Source: Streptomyces sp. NBC_01428
GTDB taxonomy: Bacteria > Actinomycetota > Actinomycetes > Streptomycetales > Streptomycetaceae
Assembly (NCBI RefSeq): GCF_036231965.1
Contig: NZ_CP109499.1
Span: forward strand, 3,162,001-3,226,000
Direction: 5' to 3'
Length of the DNA: 64,000 nt
Each line of letters begins with the position of its first letter. Position 1 is the stretch's first letter. The position numbers were made by a program, and so were the translations under genes. Positions 1 to 7,945 of the stretch are shown one piece after another. A model generated the notes under the pieces. That model searched no databases, was not told where the DNA came from, and was given only the letters and a program-made list of their open reading frames with translations.

Positions 1-1773
1 GGCACGGACTTCGCCGCCACCCAGCTCCCCGACGAGCTGGCGCTGAACGCCCGGCTGGCGAACGAGTTCGCCGCCTCCGTGATCCCCGTCGTCGGCGGCC
101 GGGGCCAGACCGCCGAGTCGGTGCGCGCCGAGACCCGCAACGCCTACCGCGCGTACGACGGGCTGGGCTGCGACGTCCTCGCGATGGTCGTGAACCGGGT
201 GGAGCCGGAGGTCAGGACCGAGGTCCTGGAGCGGCTCGGCACCCGCCTGCCGGTGCCCTGCTACGTGCTGCCCGACGAGCCCGCGCTGTCCGCGCCGACC
301 GTCGCGCAGATCACCCAGGCACTCGGCGGCGAGGTGCTCCTCGGCGACGACGCCGGACTGTCGCGGGACGCCCTCGACTTCGTGTTCGGCGGCGCGATGC
401 TGCCGAACTTCCTGCGGGCCCTGACTCCGGGATGTCTCGTCGTCACCCCCGGCGACCGCGCCGACCTGGTGATCGGCGCCCTGGCCGCGCACAGCGCCGG
501 CACCCCGCCGATCGCCGGCATCCTGCTCACCCTGAACGAGCACCCCAGCGACGAGATCCTCACGCTGGCGACGCGCCTCGCGCCCGGCACCCCGGTGGTC
601 TCGGTGGCCGGCACCTCCTTCCCGACCGCGACCGAGCTGTTCTCACTGGAGGGCAAGCTGAACGCGGCCACCCCCCGCAAGGCGGAGACCGCGCTCGGCC
701 TGTTCGAGCGGTACGTGGACACCTCGGACCTGCTGAAGCGGGTGTCCGCGCCGAGCAGCGACCGGCTCACCCCGATGATGTTCGAGCACAAGCTGCTGGA
801 GCAGGCCCGCTCCGACCGGCGCCGTGTCGTGCTGCCGGAGGGCACCGAGGAGCGTGTCCTGCACGCCGCCGAGGTGCTGCTGCGCCGGGGTGTCTGCGAC
901 CTGACGCTGCTCGGTCCGGCCGAGCAGATCCGCAAGAAGGCCGCCGACCTCGGCATCGACCTCACCGCGGCCCAGCTCATCGACCCGCAGACCTCCGACC
1001 TGCGGCACTCCTTCGCGGAGAGGTACGCCGAGCTGCGCGCCCACAAGGGCGTCACCGTGGAGCTGGCGTACGACGTCGTCGCGGACGTCAACTACTTCGG
1101 CACGCTGATGGTGCAGCAGGGCCTCGCCGACGGCATGGTGTCGGGGGCCGTGCACTCGACGGCCGCGACCATCCGGCCCGCCTTCGAGATCATCAAGACC
1201 CGGCCCGACTCGAAGATCGTCTCGTCCGTGTTCTTCATGTGCCTCGCCGACAAGGTCCTCGTCTACGGCGACTGCGCGGTGAACCCCGACCCCGACGCCG
1301 AACAGCTCTGCGACATCGCCATCCAGTCGGCGGCCACCGCCGAGCAGTTCGGCGTGGAGGCGCGGATCGCGATGCTGTCGTACTCGACGGGCACCTCGGG
1401 CACGGGCGCCGACGTCGACAAGGTGCGCGAGGCGACGGACCTGGTGCGGCTGCGCCGCGGCGACCTGCGGATCGAGGGACCGATCCAGTACGACGCCGCC
1501 GTGGAGCCGTCGGTCGCGGCGACCAAGCTGCCGGAGTCCGAGGTCGCGGGCCAGGCGTCCGTACTGATCTTCCCGGACCTCAACACCGGCAACAACACGT
1601 ACAAGGCCGTGCAGCGCTCCGCCGGCGCGATCGCGGTCGGCCCGGTGCTCCAGGGACTGCGCAAGCCCGTCAACGACCTGTCGCGCGGTGCGCTCGTCCA
1701 GGACATCGTCAACACCGTCGCCATCACGGCGATCCAGGCCCAGACCCCCGACCAGAAGGCTCCCGCGCAGTGA
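1..1773 (+). CDS. pta: Phosphate acetyltransferase, 5'-truncated by window edge
   Basis: Interconverts acetyl-CoA and acetyl phosphate in the cytoplasm, the first half of the Pta-AckA pathway. The frame is open from base 1, so the real start lies upstream; 590 residues are visible. The visible N-terminal part resembles the BioD-like P-loop/DRTGG regulatory half of long-form Pta. The C-terminal ~325 residues are the PTA_PTB catalytic domain, with VVLPEGTEERVLHAAEVL, MVSGAVHSTAATIRPAF and the terminal FPDLNTGNNTYKAVQRSAG motif. The stop overlaps the ackA start by 4 bp (GTGA), so the two are almost certainly co-transcribed and translationally coupled. The GTG at 79 is internal. Confidence 0.96.
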   Translation, partial: GTDFAATQLPDELALNARLANEFAASVIPVVGGRGQTAESVRAETRNAYRAYDGLGCDVLAMVVNRVEPEVRTEVLERLGTRLPVPCYVLPDEPALSAPTVAQITQALGGEVLLGDDAGLSRDALDFVFGGAMLPNFLRALTPGCLVVTPGDRADLVIGALAAHSAGTPPIAGILLTLNEHPSDEILTLATRLAPGTPVVSVAGTSFPTATELFSLEGKLNAATPRKAETALGLFERYVDTSDLLKRVSAPSSDRLTPMMFEHKLLEQARSDRRRVVLPEGTEERVLHAAEVLLRRGVCDLTLLGPAEQIRKKAADLGIDLTAAQLIDPQTSDLRHSFAERYAELRAHKGVTVELAYDVVADVNYFGTLMVQQGLADGMVSGAVHSTAATIRPAFEIIKTRPDSKIVSSVFFMCLADKVLVYGDCAVNPDPDAEQLCDIAIQSAATAEQFGVEARIAMLSYSTGTSGTGADVDKVREATDLVRLRRGDLRIEGPIQYDAAVEPSVAATKLPESEVAGQASVLIFPDLNTGNNTYKAVQRSAGAIAVGPVLQGLRKPVNDLSRGALVQDIVNTVAITAIQAQTPDQKAPAQ

Positions 1774-3035
1774 CTGCCGAACCGTCCCCCGCCCCCGCCG
1801 CGTGCGGCGAGGCCCGCCCGGCCTCCTCGGCCACGCGTGTCCTCGTCCTCAACTCCGGCTCCTCGTCGGTGAAGTACCAGCTCCTCGACATGCGGGACAG
1901 CTCCCGGCTCGCCGTCGGCCTGGTGGAACGCATCGGCGAGGGCACCTCGCGGCTCCGGCACACCGCGCTCACCACGGGCGAGACCCGTGAGTCGGCGGCC
2001 GAGTTCGCCGACCACGAGGCCGCGTTGAAGGCGGTGGCCGCGGAGCTGGCGAGCGACGGGCTCGGCCTGGACTCCCCCGAACTCGCCGCGATCGGCCACC
2101 GCGTGGTGCACGGCGGCAGGACGTTCACGGAGCCGACGGTCGTCGACGACGCGGTCCTCGCGGAGATCGAGCGGCTGATCCCGGTGGCGCCGCTGCACAA
2201 TCCGGCGAACCTCACCGGCATCCGCACCGCGATGGCGCTGCGTCCCGACCTGCCGCAGGTCGCGGTCTTCGACACCGCGTTCCACACGACGATGCCGGAG
2301 TCCGCGGCGCGCTACGCGATCGACGTACAGACCGCCGACGAGCACCGCATCCGCCGCTACGGCTTCCACGGCACCTCGCACGCCTACGTGTCGCGGGCGA
2401 CGGCCGAACTGCTCGGCAAGGCGCCCGAGGAGGTCAACGTCATCGTGCTGCACCTGGGCAACGGCGCGTCGGCGTCGGCGGTCCGGGGCGGCCGCTGCGT
2501 CGACACCTCGATGGGCCTCACGCCGCTGGAGGGGCTGGTGATGGGGACCCGGTCGGGCGACGTGGATCCGGCCGTCATCTTCCATTTGAAGCGTGTTGGG
2601 AACATGTCCACGGACGAGATCGACACTCTTCTCAACAAGAAGAGCGGTCTGATCGGCCTGTGCGGCGACAACGACATGCGGGAGATCCGCCGCCGTGTCG
2701 ACGAGGGCGACGAGCAGGCGCGGCTCGCCTTCGACATCTACATCCACCGCCTGAAGAAGTACATCGGCGCCTACTACGCGGTGCTCGGCCGGGTGGACGC
2801 CATCGCCTTCACCGCCGGTGTCGGCGAGAACGCGGCGCCGGTCCGGGAGGCCGCGATCGCGGGCCTGGAGGAGCTGGGGCTCGTGGTCGACGGCGACCTG
2901 AACGCCGTACGCGGGGACGAGGCGCGACTTATTTCGCCGCCCTACGCGCGGGTAGCGGTCGCCGTGGTGCCGACGGACGAGGAACTGGAGATCGCCACAC
3001 AGACGTATGCGCTGGTCGGAGAGGGTGCTTCCTGA
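1770..3035 (+). CDS. ackA: Acetate kinase
   Basis: Converts acetyl phosphate plus ADP to acetate plus ATP (reversible), completing the Pta-AckA pathway. 421 residues, close to the family norm of about 400, with a ~20-residue Ala/Pro-rich N-terminal extension before the conserved TRVLVLNSGSSSVKYQLL phosphate-binding strand. Also visible are HRVVHGG, FDTAFH, the RYGFHGTSH segment, GNGASASAVRGGRCVDTSMG and FTAGVGENA of the ASKHA fold. I place the start at the GTG that overlaps the pta stop; the same frame is open further upstream inside pta, but that part has no family similarity. Confidence 0.95.
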   Translation: MTAEPSPAPAACGEARPASSATRVLVLNSGSSSVKYQLLDMRDSSRLAVGLVERIGEGTSRLRHTALTTGETRESAAEFADHEAALKAVAAELASDGLGLDSPELAAIGHRVVHGGRTFTEPTVVDDAVLAEIERLIPVAPLHNPANLTGIRTAMALRPDLPQVAVFDTAFHTTMPESAARYAIDVQTADEHRIRRYGFHGTSHAYVSRATAELLGKAPEEVNVIVLHLGNGASASAVRGGRCVDTSMGLTPLEGLVMGTRSGDVDPAVIFHLKRVGNMSTDEIDTLLNKKSGLIGLCGDNDMREIRRRVDEGDEQARLAFDIYIHRLKKYIGAYYAVLGRVDAIAFTAGVGENAAPVREAAIAGLEELGLVVDGDLNAVRGDEARLISPPYARVAVAVVPTDEELEIATQTYALVGEGAS

Positions 3036-3091
3036 GCGGGCCGCAAGGCCACGCCTGAGCGGCCGCCCGCCCATTTGTATCTTCCGCCAGA

Positions 3092-3131
3092 CGGAATATT
3101 CCGCAGCGAAACAAACCGATAGGATCGCCCC
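3092..3131 (+). promoter_or_regulatory. pyk promoter region with CGGAATATTCCG palindrome
   Basis: A perfect 12-bp palindrome (3092-3103) lies 28 bp before the pyk ATG. A -10-like TAGGAT (3120-3125) ends 6 nt before the ATG, the spacing of leaderless Streptomyces promoters, and no Shine-Dalgarno sequence is visible. The palindrome would cover the -35 zone, so it could be an operator. The regulator is unknown. Confidence 0.45.
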
Positions 3132-4562
3132 ATGCGCCGTTCGAAAATCGTCTGTACTCTCGGCCCCGCGGTCGACTCCCACGAGAAGCTGGTCGCGCTG
3201 ATCCAGGCCGGCATGAACGTGGCCCGATTCAACTTCAGCCACGGCACCCAGGCAGAGCACCAGGGGCGGTACGACCGGGTCCGGGCCGCAGCGGCCGAGA
3301 CCGGCGTCGCCATCGGCGTGCTCGCCGACCTCCAGGGCCCGAAGATCCGCCTGGAGACCTTCGCCGAAGGCCCCGTCGAACTGCAGCGCGGTGACGAGTT
3401 CGTCATCACGACCGAGGACGTCCCCGGCGACCGCCACATCTGCGGCACGACCTACAAGGGCCTGCCCGGCGACGTCTCGCACGGCGACCAGATCCTCATC
3501 AACGACGGCAACGTCGAGCTGCGGGTCGTCGAGATCGACGGCCCCCGGGTCAAGACGGTCGTCATCGAGGGCGGCGTGATCTCCGACCACAAGGGCATCA
3601 ACCTGCCCGGCGCGGCCGTGAACGTGCCGGCGCTGTCGGAGAAGGACATCGAGGACCTGCGCTTCGCCCTGCGGATGGGCTGCGACATGGTCGCCCTGTC
3701 CTTCGTACGCGACGCCGACGACGTGAACGACGTCCACAAGGTGATGGACGAGGAGGGCCGCCGGGTCCCCGTCATCGCCAAGGTGGAGAAGCCGCAGGCG
3801 GTCGAGAACATGGAGGGCGTCGTCACGGCGTTCGACGCCGTCATGGTGGCCCGCGGCGACCTGGCCGTCGAGTACCCGCTGGAGAAGGTCCCGATGGTGC
3901 AGAAGCGCCTCGTGGAGCTGTGCCGCCGCAACGCCAAGCCGGTGATCGTCGCGACCCAGATGATGGAGTCGATGATCACCAACTCCCGTCCCACGCGCGC
4001 CGAGGCGTCCGACGTCGCGAACGCGATCCTGGACGGCGCGGACGCGGTCATGCTGTCCGCCGAGTCCAGCGTGGGCGCGTACCCGATCGAGACCGTGAAG
4101 ACGATGTCGAAGATCGTCGTCGCGGCCGAGGAGGAACTGCTCTCCAAGGGTCTGCAGCCGCTGGTCCCGGGCAAGAAGCCGCGTACGCAGGGTGGTTCGG
4201 TCGCCCGTGCCGCCTGCGAGATCGCCGACTTCCTCGGCGGCAAGGGCCTGGTGGCGTTCACGGAGTCCGGCGACACCGCGCGCCGCCTCTCCCGCTACCG
4301 CGCCGCGCAGCCGATCCTGGCGTTCACCACGGACGAGGGCACGCGCAACCAGCTGTCGCTGAGCTGGGGCGTCGAGTCGCACGTCGTGCCGTTCGTGAAC
4401 AGCACCGACGAGATGGTCGAGCTGGTCGACCGCGAGCTGCGCAAGCTCAAGCGGTTCAACGAGGGCGACGTCGTCGTGATGACCGCCGGTTCGCCCCCCG
4501 GCGTCCCCGGCACCACCAACATGGTCCGGGTGCACCACCTGGGCGAGGTCGACCACGCCTGA
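3132..4562 (+). CDS. pyk: Pyruvate kinase
   Basis: Final glycolytic step, phosphoenolpyruvate + ADP to pyruvate + ATP. 476 residues, full length. Recognisable motifs in order: N-terminal SKIVCTLGPA, MNVARFNFSHG, ADLQGPKIR, then IAKVEKPQAVENM, VARGDLAVE and the signature IVATQMMESMITNSRPTRAE. The C-terminal allosteric domain (from about residue 350) is complete. Its position directly after pta-ackA corresponds, from memory, to pyk2 of S. coelicolor. It probably has its own leaderless promoter 97 bp after ackA and ends at a strong hairpin shared with the convergent gene. Confidence 0.96.
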   Translation: MRRSKIVCTLGPAVDSHEKLVALIQAGMNVARFNFSHGTQAEHQGRYDRVRAAAAETGVAIGVLADLQGPKIRLETFAEGPVELQRGDEFVITTEDVPGDRHICGTTYKGLPGDVSHGDQILINDGNVELRVVEIDGPRVKTVVIEGGVISDHKGINLPGAAVNVPALSEKDIEDLRFALRMGCDMVALSFVRDADDVNDVHKVMDEEGRRVPVIAKVEKPQAVENMEGVVTAFDAVMVARGDLAVEYPLEKVPMVQKRLVELCRRNAKPVIVATQMMESMITNSRPTRAEASDVANAILDGADAVMLSAESSVGAYPIETVKTMSKIVVAAEEELLSKGLQPLVPGKKPRTQGGSVARAACEIADFLGGKGLVAFTESGDTARRLSRYRAAQPILAFTTDEGTRNQLSLSWGVESHVVPFVNSTDEMVELVDRELRKLKRFNEGDVVVMTAGSPPGVPGTTNMVRVHHLGEVDHA

Positions 4563-4580
4563 CCCCGCCTCCGCACAAAA

Positions 4581-4621
4581 CGCCGAGGGCGCCCCCTGTC
4601 GGACAGGGGGCGCCCTCGGCG
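4581..4621. terminator. Bidirectional terminator between pyk and the secreted-protein gene
   Basis: Perfect 20-bp inverted repeat (4581-4600 and 4602-4621). It extends imperfectly outward as GCACAA on the left and TTGTGC on the right, which gives A- and T-rich flanks. It lies between convergent genes and can stop transcription from both sides. Confidence 0.85.
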
Positions 4622-4674
4622 TCTTGTGCGGCTCGCGCGGCTCCCGGACGGGTTCCGAACGGGTTCCGGACGAC

Positions 4675-6009
4675 TCAGCCGGTCGTGTACTGGTGCAGTC
4701 CGGGGATGGTCAGGGTGCCGCCGAACTGGCCCGCCTGGACGACCTTCACCTTGGTGAAGTAGATCAGCGGGATGTTCAGCGGCGGAGGGTTGTCCGGGTC
4801 GAACGTGATCGGGATCAGACCGAGCAGATTCCCGGAGATGCTCTCCGTGTACATGATCGTCTTGCCGTCGCGGATGGTGGACGTCGAACCCTTGGCGGCC
4901 TGCACGTGGTACGTCTTGCCGGCCTGCTTGTCGTCCACCGTCTGGTGCAGGTCCCCGATGTCCGTGCCGTCGGAGATGACGTACTTGAGGACCTTCTTGA
5001 CCGTGCCGTCGGCGGTCCTCACCTTGACGACGCCCTGGTAGTCGGCGCCCTTGAGGAGCAGGGAGCTGGCGTTGAGGTACCACGGGTCGTCGGGCAGGGT
5101 GACCGGGTTGTCGACGCCGCCCTCGTCGTCGGTGGCGACCGGACAGTCCTTGGGATCCGTCGTGGAGCTCGCGGAGGGACTGGGCGTCACCCCGGCGTCC
5201 TCGGCGGCCTTCTTGACGGCGTCGGTGGTGTCCTTCGCCGCCTCGGAGGCCGTGTCGGTGGTGTCCTTGAGGGTGTCCTTGACCGTGTCGGTGACCTTGT
5301 CGGTCGTGTCCTTCACGGTGCCGGAGGAGCTCTTGTCGTCGGGCGAGGCGGTCGTGCCGGCCCCGTCACCCTTCTCGTCGCCCGCGGAGGCCGACGCGGA
5401 GGGAGCAGGGGTGGCGCTCTCCTTCTCGTCGGGCGTCAGGATGTCCTTGATGGCGTCGCCGATCCCCAGGGGGTCGAGCGGGTTCTTCGTCTTGGACGCC
5501 GTGGGGGCCGGAGTGGCGGCGCTGTCGGCCGACTTGTCCGACGTGCTCGGTGCGGAGGACGACGCGGAGGGGGTGGGTTCGGCCTTGTCGTCGGAACCTG
5601 AATCCGGCGAAGAGGTCTTGCCCGAGTCCGTGGAGTCCTGCGCGTCCGAGGACGCGGAGGGGGTCGGTGTGGCCGTGCCGGACGACTCGCTCGCACTGGC
5701 CGAGGGGCTCGGCGACGCCGATTCCGACGCGTCCTTCTTGTCGTCGGCGCCGGTGACGGCCTCGACGCACGCCTGGTACTCGTCGGCCGTCAGGCTCTTG
5801 GCCGTGGAGTGGTCGTCCGCCTGGGCGAGTGTCGGCGTGAGGCCCATTCCCATGAGGACCGCGGTCGGCATCGCGGCTATGGCTATCGCCTTGCCGGCGG
5901 GCACGTGGAACCTGGTGAACAGCGGCTTCCTGGGGGCCGCGTGGCGCGGCCCGGTTCTCACACGGGACTCGTCCACCTCAGTCCCGTGGGTCACCTTGTC
6001 AGCCGGCAC
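4675..6009 (-). CDS. Secreted low-complexity protein of the DUF6114/DUF6230 cluster
   Basis: 444 residues, GTG start overlapping the DUF6114 gene by 11 bp. Residues 1-38 are a basic cytoplasmic tail and 40-64 a hydrophobic export segment ending LTPTLAQA, likely a signal peptide or anchor. Residues ~88-230 are Ser/Ala/Thr/Asp/Pro-rich and probably disordered. Residues ~231-272 are a run of Lys/Asp/Thr/Ala amphipathic units (TVKDTLKDTTDTASEAAKDT) like LEA proteins. Residues ~290-444 form a compact, probably beta-rich domain (LYLNA-like strands, GNLLGLIPITFDPDNPPPLN). No enzymatic motif is visible. It is last in the three-gene DUF6230-DUF6114 transcription unit, so a cell-envelope role with those partners is inferred. 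Function unknown. Confidence 0.75.
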   Translation of the reverse strand: MPADKVTHGTEVDESRVRTGPRHAAPRKPLFTRFHVPAGKAIAIAAMPTAVLMGMGLTPTLAQADDHSTAKSLTADEYQACVEAVTGADDKKDASESASPSPSASASESSGTATPTPSASSDAQDSTDSGKTSSPDSGSDDKAEPTPSASSSAPSTSDKSADSAATPAPTASKTKNPLDPLGIGDAIKDILTPDEKESATPAPSASASAGDEKGDGAGTTASPDDKSSSGTVKDTTDKVTDTVKDTLKDTTDTASEAAKDTTDAVKKAAEDAGVTPSPSASSTTDPKDCPVATDDEGGVDNPVTLPDDPWYLNASSLLLKGADYQGVVKVRTADGTVKKVLKYVISDGTDIGDLHQTVDDKQAGKTYHVQAAKGSTSTIRDGKTIMYTESISGNLLGLIPITFDPDNPPPLNIPLIYFTKVKVVQAGQFGGTLTIPGLHQYTTG

Positions 6010-6577
6010 TGTGCCTCCCGTTCGCCCCGTTGCTCGGGCTCGTTCCTGACAGATCGTTCGGGTCGTCCACAGCGTTCGCGGTCACGGCGGGTCCGGCCGG
6101 CTCGGCCGCCACGCCCTGCGGCACGTCCCGCTCGGCGAAGGAAGCCGGCGCGGCGTACGCCTCGTCGGGTTCACCCGGAACCCAGGAGACGGCCATGGCA
6201 CCGCCGATCAGGGCGAAGAGGAAGCCGACCAGGAAGCCGCCCAGGTTGGACACCGGGATGGACACCAGGGCGAGGAGGATCGCCGCGACTCCGGCGAACG
6301 TCCGGACGTGCTTCTGGAACCAGAGACTGATCCCGAGCACCACGAGGAGCACGCCGATGATGAGGGAACCGGCGCCCGCGGTGGTGGACATCGCCAGCGT
6401 CAGGTGCCCGAGCTGAAGCTTCGCGTACGGGAAGTACGCGATGGGGACACCGCCGAGCACGATGAACAGGCCGGCCCAGAACGGGCGGTCGCCCCTCCAT
6501 GTACGGAAGTTCCGCCGGAACACCTGGAGGTAGTGCTCGTCGTTCTGGCCGGGCGCGGCAGGAGTCTCGGCGCTCAT
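5999..6577 (-). CDS. DUF6114 multi-pass membrane protein
   Basis: 192-residue integral membrane protein. I start at the ATG preceded by AGGGAG nine bases upstream; an earlier in-frame start would only add residues before this ribosome site. A 30-residue cytoplasmic tail (YLQVFRRNFRTWRGDRPFW) is followed by about four hydrophobic segments (32-50, 58-86, 91-108, 111-131) and an Ala/Pro-rich acidic C-terminus. The RNF.TWRGDRPFW entry sequence is characteristic of the DUF6114 family, which usually neighbours DUF6230 in Streptomyces. It sits between the DUF6230 gene and the secreted protein, overlapping the latter. It may be the membrane partner of the two exported proteins (inference). Confidence 0.8.
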   Translation of the reverse strand: MSAETPAAPGQNDEHYLQVFRRNFRTWRGDRPFWAGLFIVLGGVPIAYFPYAKLQLGHLTLAMSTTAGAGSLIIGVLLVVLGISLWFQKHVRTFAGVAAILLALVSIPVSNLGGFLVGFLFALIGGAMAVSWVPGEPDEAYAAPASFAERDVPQGVAAEPAGPAVTANAVDDPNDLSGTSPSNGANGRHSAG

Positions 6578-6647
6578 GGAAAACAGCTCCCTGGAACGGC
6601 TTTGCTGTGAGAAGTACACATGTTCGCTCCGCCTATGCGTGCGGAGC

Positions 6648-6686
6648 GGGGCGGGCGAAGCGGCCGAGGCCCCTGTCGCCCGCCCC
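6648..6686 (-). terminator. Hairpin just after the DUF6230 gene
   Basis: An 11-bp perfect stem (GGGGCGGGCGA, 6648-6658, against 6676-6686) begins 8 nt after the DUF6230 stop. A second hairpin (CGCTCCGC/GCGGAGCG, 6625-6648) follows before the DUF6114 ribosome site. There is no T-run. It is probably a leaky terminator or processing site that makes DUF6230 mRNA more abundant than its partners. Confidence 0.6.
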
Positions 6687-6694
6687 AGGCGTGC

Positions 6695-7327
6695 CTAGTA
6701 GCACTCCTTGACGCCCTTGGCGACCGACATCTTCAGGCCGCTGAGCTTGAACGTGCCCGCCGTGGTGGCCCACGCCGTCTGCTTCACGTCCGTCAGGGTG
6801 GCCGAGTCGGCCTGCTGGGCGAACCCGTACGGGTTGGCCGTCTCGCCGCTCTTGAGCCCCGGGCCCTTGCTGGCGTCCTTGGCGGCAACACCGATGTCGA
6901 TGCCGCGGAACGTCGCGTTGGCCTGGAGGTCCTCGACGTCGATGTACAGGTTGTCCGCCTCGACCGGCGTGTCACCGCCGCCGGCCTTCAGCACGAGGCT
7001 GACGGAACCGAGCAGCGGGATGTCCGGGGTGACGACGGACTGGCACATGTTGGTGATCTTGGCGTTCTTGAACGCCGAGACCGCGACGGGGTGAGCCGTC
7101 TTGTTGCCGTCGAGGGTGTAACCCGAGTCGATGGCTCCGTACTGCGAGAAGCCCGTACCGTCGAGCCGGTCAGCAGACACCTTGAACGACTGACCGGAAA
7201 CGCTGAACGACGCGGCGAGGGCGCCCTGCGCGAGGGCGACACCTATCGCTGCCGTGGCGGCCACCGAAGGCACCATCACGACCGCGAACCGCTTCCATCT
7301 GGTCCCGCCACGCACCTGGGACTCCAT
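6695..7327 (-). CDS. DUF6230 exported protein
   Basis: 210 residues. The start is the ATG preceded by the strong site AGAAGGAGG. Positively charged residues 1-12 precede a hydrophobic segment (13-38) ending AQGALAA, a signal peptide or anchor. The exported body is rich in alternating beta-type residues (FSVSGQSFKVSADRLDGTGF, PDIPLLGSVSLVLKAG) and ends in Cys-Tyr. DUF6230 proteins are sometimes mis-named cholesterol esterase in databases; I see no hydrolase motif. It is first in the leftward unit with DUF6114 and the secreted low-complexity protein. The upstream 600 bp carries three palindromes. Confidence 0.78.
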   Translation of the reverse strand: MESQVRGGTRWKRFAVVMVPSVAATAAIGVALAQGALAASFSVSGQSFKVSADRLDGTGFSQYGAIDSGYTLDGNKTAHPVAVSAFKNAKITNMCQSVVTPDIPLLGSVSLVLKAGGGDTPVEADNLYIDVEDLQANATFRGIDIGVAAKDASKGPGLKSGETANPYGFAQQADSATLTDVKQTAWATTAGTFKLSGLKMSVAKGVKECY

Positions 7328-7700
7328 ATTTCCTCCTTCTCGGACGTACATCTCCTGGCCCTGACTGCCCCTTTCGGCGGCTCAGCCGGGCAGGGATGGG
7401 AGAAGTGCTACGTCCTCGGGAAGGAGAGCGCCTGTACCCGGAGGTGCGACTGCACCCGAATCACCGGCGATCACCCCCGAGCGACAACCACTGGTCGCGC
7501 CTGACACACATCACGCACAACCTGCTGGACAGGCTCCACCGGACGGCGGAGACCCCCCTGCCCAAGAGCCGACAGCACTGCCTTCGGCTCTACTCGGTGG
7601 GGACCCAGGGAATCCGCTGCCCCGACTGGCGGGCGGGGTACGGGAATGGACCGAGCGTCGCCGATCGTGGTCCATTCTCGCCGCCCGCACAAGGGGGTTC

Positions 7701-7716
7701 GTTACTCGCTAGTAAC
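7701..7716. promoter_or_regulatory. Palindrome GTTACT-N4-AGTAAC
   Basis: Perfect 6-bp arms around CGCT. The TTACT/AGTAA half-sites recur in the 7832 palindrome and in the icmA operator at 11789-11812. Likely binding site for a dimeric regulator. Confidence 0.5.
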
Positions 7717-7831
7717 GGCGGGATAACCGAAGGACGACCGGCCGGTGTCGGTCAGCGACTCAGGGTGCCCTCTAAGGGGGTCACAGAGTGGTTGATTGGC
7801 GGACGGAACCAGACAGTTCAACGCCCTCGAC

Positions 7832-7844
7832 TTACTCGGAGTAA
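7832..7844. promoter_or_regulatory. Palindrome TTACTC-G-GAGTAA
   Basis: Perfect 6-bp arms with a one-base centre, 116 bp from the first palindrome and with similar half-sites. Candidate second operator for the same regulator. Confidence 0.45.
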
Positions 7845-7855
7845 CAGCGGCCGCG

Positions 7856-7874
7856 TTTACCAAGTTTTGGTAAA
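7856..7874. promoter_or_regulatory. Palindrome TTTACCAA-GTT-TTGGTAAA
   Basis: Perfect 8-bp arms flanked by GC-rich, nearly complementary sequence (GGCCGCG left, GCGCGGCC right). It could be an operator, or the end of the thioredoxin transcript about 70 bp past its stop. Confidence 0.45.
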
Positions 7875-7945
7875 GCGCGGCCACTTGCCCCTCTGTCGGC
7901 CAATGTTTCACGCGGGCATCACAGGCCCTGACGTTTAGGGACTGG

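Larger units (their letters stand above)
7328..7945. promoter_or_regulatory. 618-bp non-coding control region upstream of the DUF6230 gene
   Basis: No convincing gene: the open frames here lack codon bias and ribosome sites. It is less GC-rich than its neighbours and contains three palindromes (7701-7716, 7832-7844, 7856-7874). It separates the end of the thioredoxin gene from the start of the DUF6230 gene, so all promoter elements of the latter should lie here. An sRNA cannot be excluded. Confidence 0.6.

Noticed and set aside
1263..4556. A 1097-residue minus-strand frame over ackA and pyk
   Set aside because: Shadow of two full-length metabolic genes on the plus strand.
7396..7938. A 180-residue frame in the DUF6230 control region
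   Set aside because: No third-position GC bias, no ribosome site, no domain; it overlaps three palindromes.
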